From positions 1 to 9,474 of the forward strand of contig JAOUQB010000064.1 of assembly GCA_029879555.1 (NCBI GenBank): a DNA stretch of 9,474 nucleotides, given 5' to 3'. The notes under the pieces are model-generated. The model saw only the letters and a program-made list of their open reading frames with translations. It did no database searches and was not told where the DNA came from. Each line of letters opens with the position of its first letter. Within the stretch, counting starts at the first letter, position 1. Positions 4,624-9,474 of this stretch are shown piece after piece. Origin of the DNA: Nitrospirota bacterium. Its GTDB lineage: Bacteria > Nitrospirota > Nitrospiria > Nitrospirales > UBA8639. Both the position numbers and the translations under genes were made by a program.

Positions 4624-6462
4624 ATGGAATTTCAGGTTTCTGCCCGCAAATATCGCCCCACGACCTTCGAGGAAGTGATGGGGCAAACCCATGTCGTGCA
4701 AACCCTCACCAATGCCATCACACGGCAACGAGTGGCTCATGCCTATGTCTTTTCGGGTATGCGAGGGGTGGGGAAAACGACCGTAGCCAGGATTTTGGCG
4801 AAGTCTCTCAACTGCGACAAAGGCCCAACCAGTCAGCCCTGTGGCACCTGCCCCAGTTGCGTAGAAATTACTCGTGGAAATTCTGTCGACGTCATCGAAA
4901 TAGACGGCGCATCGAACACCGGGGTGGACGATGTGCGCGAACTCCGCGAGAACGTAAAATTTGCGCCATTTCATGGCACCTATCGCGTCTACATTATCGA
5001 CGAAGTCCACATGCTCTCCAACTCGGCCTTCAATGCGCTCCTCAAAATATTAGAGGAGCCTCCGAGCCATGCCGTCTTTATTTTTGCCACCACGGAAGTC
5101 CATAAAATTCCCGCGACCATCCTGTCTCGCTGCCAACATTTTACGTTTCGACGCATTTCCCGATTAGAAATTATTTCGCAACTACGCCATGTGGCCAGCC
5201 AAACCGGCGTGACGGTTGAGGATCGTAGTTTGTCCGTCTTGGCGAGAACCAGTGAGGGCAGCATGCGTGACGCACTCAGTCTGCTCGACCAAGCGGTGTC
5301 CTTCGGAGGCGCCACGCTGCTGCACGAGGACTTGGAGGCCTTGATCGGCTCCGTGCCTGATGAATTGGTTCGACAAATGATTGAGGCCATTTTGGCTCAT
5401 CAAGCGTCACAAGCGATGACGCTCATTGGGGAAGTCGTCGATCAGGGCTTTGATGTACGCGTGTATTGTCGCGCCATTTTAGAACGAGTTCGAAATCTCC
5501 TCGTGGCCTGCGTCGTCTCTTCACCTCAACAGGTGAAGAATTTGTTGGAGCTAGGAGAAGAAGAAGGTGCGCAGATCCTTCAACAAGCCAAGCCACTCAC
5601 GGAACCCTATTTACAGGGCATCTTCTCCATCATCTCTCGAACGGAAGACAGCCTTAGAGGAAGTTCCCATCCCCGATTTCTCATCGAAGCCGCCGTCGTC
5701 CGAGCCGCGCTCCTAGATCCAAGCGCCACCACAGCGTCCCCCGGCACAGAGCAACCTGGCATGGTCAGCCCTCAACCCTCACCTCAACCGAAACCAGCCC
5801 CTGCAACGGCTCGGGCCAGTGCTGCCCCTCCACCTCCTGCGAAAACAGCCATACCCACTGACAAGCCTGCCACCTATCAGAAAACACCGGAGCGACACAC
5901 GCCACCTGCTCAAGTAGCGGCGATGGCTCCCTCCCAACCAACACCCGTGAAGGAAACGCCGGTTTCCACAAAGCCTGTCGCGCCCATTCAGGAAAAACCC
6001 CCGCAGCAGCCGCCAGCACCGGCAAGCCCCGTTTCGGGTCAGACAGCGCCATTAGACTGGGAACACGTGGTTGATCGCATGCTACAAGATCATCCCAATG
6101 TCGGCAGTTTTTTGGAGAAGGGGAGTGTGGTAACACTGGAAGCCGATCATGTCGTCATTGGCTTTTCAAAGAGAGATGCCATTGCGCGATGGCGGACCGA
6201 CAAACCGGAGAATCGTGCGGTCCTTGCCAGCATGTGCCAGGAACTATCTGGCCGTCCTATGCGAGTCCAAGTCATCGAATTACACGACGGACAAGAACGT
6301 CCACCTTCGATGGGTGAGCTACGAGCAAAAAAAAAACACGCGAATGATCAAGACCTGATGGAAGAGGTTAAGGCCCATCCGCTTGTCAAAGAAGCGTTAG
6401 AATTGTTTGGTGGAGAATTGGCGTCCGCCCAACGACATCCGCAAAAAGAGGAGGCACCGTAA
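4624..6462 (+). CDS. dnaX: DNA polymerase III subunit tau/gamma, clamp loader ATPase
   Basis: DnaX is the ATPase motor of the clamp loader, which opens the beta clamp and loads it at primer ends. The tau form also tethers polymerase cores. The N-terminus VSARKYRPTTFEEVMGQ is the family signature and fixes the start. Walker A is GMRGVGKTT (45-53), the zinc site uses Cys64, Cys73, Cys76 and Cys79, Walker B is VYIIDEVHM (122-130), and the SRC arginine-finger motif is at 168-170. The AAA+ and collar domains run to about 366, then a Pro/Ala/Thr-rich linker to about 476. A C-terminal tau-type domain starts at LDWEHVVDRM (477) and ends with the conserved HPLVKEALELFGGEL (585-599). Total 612 aa is normal for a tau form. 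No ribosome site precedes the ATG, only a hairpin and T8. The stop overlaps the ybaB start by one base. Ten A at 6327-6336 may allow slippage. Confidence 0.97.
   Translation: MEFQVSARKYRPTTFEEVMGQTHVVQTLTNAITRQRVAHAYVFSGMRGVGKTTVARILAKSLNCDKGPTSQPCGTCPSCVEITRGNSVDVIEIDGASNTGVDDVRELRENVKFAPFHGTYRVYIIDEVHMLSNSAFNALLKILEEPPSHAVFIFATTEVHKIPATILSRCQHFTFRRISRLEIISQLRHVASQTGVTVEDRSLSVLARTSEGSMRDALSLLDQAVSFGGATLLHEDLEALIGSVPDELVRQMIEAILAHQASQAMTLIGEVVDQGFDVRVYCRAILERVRNLLVACVVSSPQQVKNLLELGEEEGAQILQQAKPLTEPYLQGIFSIISRTEDSLRGSSHPRFLIEAAVVRAALLDPSATTASPGTEQPGMVSPQPSPQPKPAPATARASAAPPPPAKTAIPTDKPATYQKTPERHTPPAQVAAMAPSQPTPVKETPVSTKPVAPIQEKPPQQPPAPASPVSGQTAPLDWEHVVDRMLQDHPNVGSFLEKGSVVTLEADHVVIGFSKRDAIARWRTDKPENRAVLASMCQELSGRPMRVQVIELHDGQERPPSMGELRAKKKHANDQDLMEEVKAHPLVKEALELFGGELASAQRHPQKEEAP
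6327..6336 (+). other. A10 candidate slippage site inside dnaX
   Basis: Codons 568-571 read gca aaa aaa aaa, giving ten consecutive A. A -1 shift adds Thr-Arg-Glu and stops at TGA 6345-6347 (product about 574 aa). A +1 shift reaches TGA 6356-6358 (about 577 aa). Either product would lose the conserved tail at 585-599. No obvious stimulatory stem or strong internal ribosome-like sequence is visible. Alternative DnaX products made by slippage are known in E. coli (ribosomal) and Thermus (transcriptional, A9); use here is inferred. Confidence 0.5.
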
Positions 6463-6788
6463 TGTCAAAAAATCCTTTTGCCAACATGGGCAATTTACTC
6501 AAACAAGCGCAAGAGATGCAGTCGAAAATGGGGAAAATTCAAGAAGAAGCAGCCACCAAACTCGTGGAAGCGTCGACGGGAGGAGGCATGGTGACCGTCC
6601 AGGCCAACGGGGCGATGCAAATTACCAACATCACCATTGACCCTGAAGTGCTCAAATCAGGGGATACGGATATGTTGAAGGATCTCCTGGTATCCGCGAC
6701 CAATGAAGCCCTCCGCAAAGCCAAAGAACTCATGGCGGACGAAATGAAATCTCTCACCGGCGGGCTGGGCATTCCCGGCATGTTTTAA
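6462..6788 (+). CDS. ybaB: YbaB/EbfC family nucleoid-associated protein
   Basis: YbaB/EbfC proteins are small dimeric DNA-binding proteins that coat the nucleoid. In many bacteria the gene sits between dnaX and recR. The 108 residues match the family length. The N-terminus is Met/Gln/Lys-rich and helical (NLLKQAQEMQSKMGKIQEE). It is followed by the conserved beta section ASTGGGMVTVQANGAMQITNITIDPEVL (about 37-64), then DMLKDLLVSATNEALRKAKEL and the Gly-rich end SLTGGLGIPGMF. The start ATG overlaps the dnaX stop (TAATG), with AGGAGG 7 bases upstream, so translation is coupled to dnaX. It lies 21 bp before recR in what is clearly one operon. There is nothing unusual in length or motifs. Confidence 0.95.
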   Translation: MSKNPFANMGNLLKQAQEMQSKMGKIQEEAATKLVEASTGGGMVTVQANGAMQITNITIDPEVLKSGDTDMLKDLLVSATNEALRKAKELMADEMKSLTGGLGIPGMF

Positions 6789-6809
6789 GACCATTAAACG
6801 GATCACATT

Positions 6810-7439
6810 ATGGCAGACATCCATTCCTCAAAATCTAACGGCCAACCTCAAGGCCTGCTCATGCGCCTCTCGCGAGAATTGGTGCGCTTACCAGGCATTG
6901 GACAAAAGACGGCCCAACGCCTGGCGTTTCATCTCATGAAAACTGACACGGAAGAAGCCCTTCGCTTAGCCGAAGCCATTCGGGAAGTGAAGGAAAAAAT
7001 TACCTTCTGTACGCAATGCCGGAACATTGCTGAAGGTCCGCTTTGCGCCGTGTGCTTGGACCCCAAACGAGACACCACCAGCATTTTAGTCGTGGAAGAA
7101 CCCAGCACACTGCATGCGATTGAACAAAGCCGTGCGTTTCGAGGGTTGTATCACGTGCTCTACGGCGCCCTCTCGCCCTTAGATGGCGTCGGCCCCGCCG
7201 ACCTACGGACACATGATTTGGAAAATCGAGTCCAGCAAGGAGGGATCAAAGAAGTCATCGTGGCAACCAATCCGACGATTGAGGGAGAGGCCACCGCGAT
7301 TTATCTCACCAAACGTCTGAAGCCACTCGGCGTGAAGGTGTCTCGTATTGCCTATGGGATCCCTGTTGGGATGGATATCGAGTATGCCGACGAGGTGACC
7401 CTCCTGAAGTCAATTGAGGGACGCCGAGACCTCGGCTAA
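6810..7439 (+). CDS. recR: Recombination mediator protein RecR
   Basis: RecR works with RecO (and RecF) to load RecA on SSB-coated single-stranded DNA during gap repair. The helix-hairpin-helix is at about 20-45 (ELVRLPGIGQKTAQRLAFHL). The zinc finger uses Cys67, Cys70, Cys79 and Cys82. The Toprim domain starts at SILVVEEPSTLHAIE (91-105) and contains ATNPTIEGEATA (152-163). The C-terminal IPVGMDIEYADEVTL (184-198) is the family's Walker B-like end. The 209 residues are about 10 more than usual because of an N-terminal extension (MADIHSSKSNGQPQG). Met18 is an alternative start, but the first ATG is the natural one, 21 bp after ybaB, with only a weak CGGAT ribosome site. It is the last gene of the dnaX-ybaB-recR operon. 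No T-run terminator is obvious after its stop. Confidence 0.96.
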   Translation: MADIHSSKSNGQPQGLLMRLSRELVRLPGIGQKTAQRLAFHLMKTDTEEALRLAEAIREVKEKITFCTQCRNIAEGPLCAVCLDPKRDTTSILVVEEPSTLHAIEQSRAFRGLYHVLYGALSPLDGVGPADLRTHDLENRVQQGGIKEVIVATNPTIEGEATAIYLTKRLKPLGVKVSRIAYGIPVGMDIEYADEVTLLKSIEGRRDLG

Positions 7440-7490
7440 CCCAGCTCGCTACTCTCCTTTAGATCAATTCTTTCTCAAAATTTTTCAAAG

Positions 7491-7531
7491 CTCCCTCGCC
7501 CTTGAGGGAGAGGGTAGGGTGAGGGTGAAAA
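7491..7531. repeat. Palindrome plus GA-rich intergenic repeat after recR
   Basis: CTCCCTC (7491-7497) and GAGGGAG (7504-7510) form a perfect 7-bp stem with a GCCCTT loop. The purine-rich continuation is AGGGTAGGGTGAGGGTGAAA. This resembles an interspersed intergenic repeat type (GAGGGAGAGGGTAGGGTGAGGGT) common in many bacterial genomes. It begins 51 bp after the recR stop and could end the operon transcript, but no T-run follows. Confidence 0.55.
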
Positions 7532-7625
7532 CATATGAGGGAGCCAACGTACTCTCTCTATAGGAATTGCCATTTCTGCCATCCCATCCTAAATGATAAT
7601 TTCCGGGTTTCGTCCCAGCAGCCGA

Positions 7626-7771
7626 TTTACTTTTGTTTCGGCAAAAGTAAACAAAACCATTGACGCCCAGTTCGGCCTCATTAAGATGGCTGGACGACAA
7701 TTTTGGTAGGGTGGGCAAACTCGCGGAGCTTGGCCTGAGTCTTCTCGAAGGGCTCAAACAATGCCCACCCA
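7626..7771. repeat. Composite hairpin-rich intergenic repeat
   Basis: TTTACTTTTG (7626-7635) and CAAAAGTAAA (7642-7651) are perfect 10-bp arms around TTTCGG. Further on, GGGTGGGCA (7709-7717) and TGCCCACCC (7763-7771) are perfect 9-bp arms around a segment with its own GAGC/GCTC pairing. The gene-free stretch 7440-7811 otherwise holds no credible ORF: the 100-codon frame on the minus strand (7485-7787) is made of this repeat. It looks like a mosaic of interspersed repeats next to insertion sequences. Confidence 0.6.
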
Positions 7772-7811
7772 TGATTAGAGCGTCCATCCAAAGAGCCGAA
7801 CAGCCCCCCTC

Positions 7812-7834
7812 TGTTAGGATAGTTGTCGTGGTTC
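7812..7834. repeat. Possible left end of the interrupted older insertion sequence
   Basis: These 23 bases start with TG and match the reverse complement of 9419-9441 at 15 positions, including GTTG.CGTG.TT. They lie 44 bp before the truncated transposase gene, where an IS3-type left end would be expected. The match is weak and no target duplication is seen (ctc against gtc). Confidence 0.3.
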
Positions 7835-7877
7835 ATGGAATATATTCTTAAGAGACTGGGGCGAGGATGAGGTGTTC

Positions 7878-8085
7878 ATGAAACGGTATCCACCGGAACG
7901 GAAAGCGGCGGTGTTGAAGAAGATGGTTCCGCCTTCGCATGGGACCATTGCGGCCCTGTCGGAGGCCGAAGGCATTTCCGAAGCGACCCTGTACAATTGG
8001 CGGAGGGCGGCTCGGGCAGAAGGGCGACTCCTGCCTGATGGCGACCAGACGCCTGCAGGGTGGGGCACCCGCGAGAAGTTTGCCG
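7878..8085 (+). pseudogene. Transposase OrfA-like helix-turn-helix fragment, 5' part only
   Basis: The frame reads MKRYPPERKAAVLKKMVPPS and continues with TIAALSEAEGISEATLYNWRR, a helix-turn-helix of the kind found in IS3-family OrfA transposases. About 69 codons are preserved to REKFA, then the sequence enters the left end of the IS256-family element and reads nonsense to a TAG at 8121. The ATG at 7878 is preferred over the in-frame GTG at 7872 because GAGGATGAGG lies about 5 bases before it. The missing 3' part (rest of orfA and any orfB) does not reappear after the IS256 element at 9418. The gene therefore cannot make a full transposase. Family assignment is from motif memory, and IS3-like is the best guess. 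Confidence 0.8.
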
Positions 8086-8117
8086 GACCGTGTCAAGTTA
8101 ATTGTGTAACTGATTGT
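8086..8117. repeat. Left terminal inverted repeat of the IS256-family element
   Basis: This end contains the shared core TTAA.TGTGTAACTG and matches the reverse complement of 9386-9417 at 25 of 32 positions. The transposase stop codon (8122-8120) lies 2 bases inside it. Confidence 0.75.
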
Positions 8118-8119
8118 GG

Positions 8120-9358
8120 TTAGTTGCGTGTTGGCACTCGATCTCCTAAGAGGATGGCGAATTGGTTGAGAGCCCGCTTCCAGTCCGGAATGGGCATCGT
8201 CCACTTCTTCGAAATTCGCTGCATTCCTAAATACAGCACTTTCAGAATAGATTCATCGGTGGGAAACGCCCCCCGACTTTTCAGGACTTTGCGTAAGGAG
8301 AAATTCAATGATTCAATCGCATTGGTCGTATAGATCACTTTGCGGATGGCGGGGGGATAGTCAAAGAAAACGGTCAGCCGACTCCAATCCCGTTGCCACG
8401 CGACACTGATCGTCGGATATTTCGCATCCCACGTCTGGCCAAATCGCTCCAAGGCCGCTTCCGCCTCAGACAAGGTGCCCGCTCCATAGATGGCGCGCAG
8501 ATCACGCGCCACGGTGCGCCGCTCTTTCCACACCACATACCGTAAGGCCTGCCGCACCTTATGCACAATGCACAGTTGGACCTGGGTCTGGGGGAACACG
8601 GTCTCTAAGGCTTCAGGCAAGCCCGCGAGCCCATCGACACAGGCCACGAAACAATCCTCCACGCCCCGCTGATGGAGTTCGGTGAACACCGACAGCCAGA
8701 ATTTGGCTCCCTCCGTCTCACTGATCCACAGGCCCAGGAGTTCTTTCTCCCCTTGCAGGTTCACCCCTAAGGCCACATAGGCGGCTTTATTCTTGACGAC
8801 CCCCTCCTGCCGGGACTTCACAAACAGACAATCGAAATACAGGATGGGATACACCGCGTCTAACGGACGACTCTGCCAGGTGCGCACATCCTCCAACACG
8901 GCATCCGTGATGGTCGAAATGAGCGTCGGTGAGCCCTCCACGCCATAGAGTTCTTCCAGGTGCCCTTGAATATCACGAGTCGTGAGCCCACGGGCATACA
9001 AGGCCAGGACTTTCTCATCAAAGCCCTCCAGCCGTCGTTGGCGCTTGGGGACCAAGAGGGGCTCAAAGCGACCTTGCCGATCACGGGGCACCTCCAACGG
9101 CAAATCTCCATTGCTCGTCTGCACCGTTTTGGCCGAATGCCCATTGCGGGTATTGCCGGAGCCCCGACCCTCAACCGCATGCGGGGCATAGCCCAAATGC
9201 TCTGTGAGTTCCGCCTGCAGAGCGCGCTCCACTAGGCGCTTCGTCAGGTGTTTCACCAACCCATGCTTGCCAAAAATGTCTTCCGGTGAGTCGCACCCTT
9301 CCAGCAGTTCATCGAACAACTCATCTGTTTTATTTGCAGACTTGGTTCTGGTCATCAT
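8120..9358 (-). CDS. IS256-family transposase, mutator type, 412 aa
   Basis: This DDE transposase would move the surrounding insertion sequence by cut and paste or through a circular intermediate. The frame is intact at 412 residues, normal for the family. The catalytic residues are visible: Asp176 in LYFDCLFVK, Asp242 in CVDGLAGLPEAL and Glu349 in TTNAIESLNFSLRK. The family's C-x2-H motif is CIVHKVR (Cys263, His266). The N-terminal DNA-binding part includes the GNTRNGHSAKTVQT segment (68-81) and RGLTTRDIQGHLEELYG (123-139). Two ATG codons begin the frame. AAGGAGG lies almost touching the first and 4 bases before the second (9355), so translation may start at the second. The element looks capable of transposition on sequence grounds. 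Confidence 0.96.
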   Translation of the reverse strand: MMTRTKSANKTDELFDELLEGCDSPEDIFGKHGLVKHLTKRLVERALQAELTEHLGYAPHAVEGRGSGNTRNGHSAKTVQTSNGDLPLEVPRDRQGRFEPLLVPKRQRRLEGFDEKVLALYARGLTTRDIQGHLEELYGVEGSPTLISTITDAVLEDVRTWQSRPLDAVYPILYFDCLFVKSRQEGVVKNKAAYVALGVNLQGEKELLGLWISETEGAKFWLSVFTELHQRGVEDCFVACVDGLAGLPEALETVFPQTQVQLCIVHKVRQALRYVVWKERRTVARDLRAIYGAGTLSEAEAALERFGQTWDAKYPTISVAWQRDWSRLTVFFDYPPAIRKVIYTTNAIESLNFSLRKVLKSRGAFPTDESILKVLYLGMQRISKKWTMPIPDWKRALNQFAILLGDRVPTRN

Positions 9359-9385
9359 TCCTCCTTATGAAATGAAATCGTCATA

Positions 9386-9417
9386 ATAACCAGTTACACA
9401 GTTAATTTTACACCCTC
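9386..9417. repeat. Right terminal inverted repeat of the IS256-family element
   Basis: This end is the partner of 8086-8117. It lies just upstream of the transposase start and probably overlaps its promoter region. Confidence 0.75.
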
Positions 9418-9474
9418 AAAATCACGTCAACGACCATGCCAGTCCTTTTAGCCCTGCGGGTAATTTTAAGATGC
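9418..9474. other. Right flank of the IS element, no gene seen
   Basis: These 57 bases do not continue the interrupted transposase frame. The first part (9419-9441) resembles the reverse complement of 7812-7834 and ends in CA, a possible right end of the older element. The remainder to the window edge has no recognisable content. Confidence 0.35.

Larger units (their letters stand above)
8086..9417 (-). mobile_element. IS256-family insertion sequence, about 1.33 kb, apparently complete
   Basis: Two imperfect 32-bp inverted ends (8086-8117 and 9386-9417, 25 of 32 matching, both tips reading GA inward) enclose one transposase gene that fills nearly the whole element. Length and layout fit the IS256 family. 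It interrupts an older transposase gene on its left. The 8 bases on the left (gtttgccg) and right (aaaatcac) differ, so no target duplication survives. Confidence 0.85.

Noticed and set aside
4989..6136. Several minus-strand ORFs of 73-133 codons under dnaX
   Set aside because: They are shadows of the dnaX codon pattern, including its proline-rich linker.
7485..7787. Minus-strand 100-codon ORF in the recR-IS gap
   Set aside because: It consists of the intergenic palindromes, and no protein family features were recognised.
1..9474. CRISPR array or defence system
   Set aside because: There are no regularly spaced direct repeats and no cas, toxin-antitoxin or restriction-type genes.

Overview
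The window is a bacterial chromosomal segment of mid GC content that carries housekeeping genes, with an insertion-sequence patch at its right end. The organism is probably a Nitrospirota-type bacterium, possibly Nitrospira. That guess rests on the overall character of the proteins and the tRNA-Leu/tig/clpP/clpX and dnaX/ybaB/recR neighbourhoods, and it is not proven by the sequence. No plasmid, phage or defence genes are visible.

Region 1 (1-2561, minus strand) is a protein quality-control cluster read right to left. It holds tRNA-Leu(UAG), trigger factor (tig), ClpP protease and the first 115 residues of the ClpX unfoldase, which runs off the left edge. Trigger factor meets nascent chains at the ribosome exit, and ClpXP degrades tagged or damaged proteins.

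Region 2 (2562-3865, plus strand) has a 226-bp spacer, a small unknown ORF (81 aa) and an unknown multi-pass membrane protein (268 aa), probably co-transcribed.

Region 3 (3862-4620) is an RNA-gene island. tRNA-Ser(GGA) and a short SRP (4.5S-type) RNA are separated by a GC-rich, hairpin-rich 160-bp stretch that ends in a second copy of the tRNA-Ser 3' end, resembling an integration scar. The island is bracketed by two copies of an imperfect inverted repeat of the gtgaggagtaaa type.

Region 4 (4624-7439, plus strand) is the dnaX-ybaB-recR operon: the clamp-loader tau/gamma subunit, a YbaB/EbfC nucleoid-associated protein and the RecR recombination mediator. The dnaX/ybaB stop and start overlap by one base. 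The dnaX gene has a run of ten A just before its conserved C-terminal tail, a candidate slippage site. The order tRNA-Ser, SRP RNA, dnaX, ybaB, recR resembles the Bacillus subtilis trnS-scr-dnaX-yaaK-recR locus.

Region 5 (7440-9474) is accessory DNA. It holds about 370 bp of gene-free composite hairpin repeats, then the 5' fragment of a helix-turn-helix transposase (OrfA-like) gene. That fragment is cut off by an apparently complete IS256-family element of about 1.33 kb with imperfect 32-bp ends and an intact 412-aa DDE transposase on the minus strand. No target duplication is visible, and the rest of the interrupted transposase does not follow, so a deletion or rearrangement seems to have happened there.

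I did not find a convincing new biological system. The best leads are the dnaX A10 site, the tRNA-Ser tail duplication and the repeats bracketing the RNA island.
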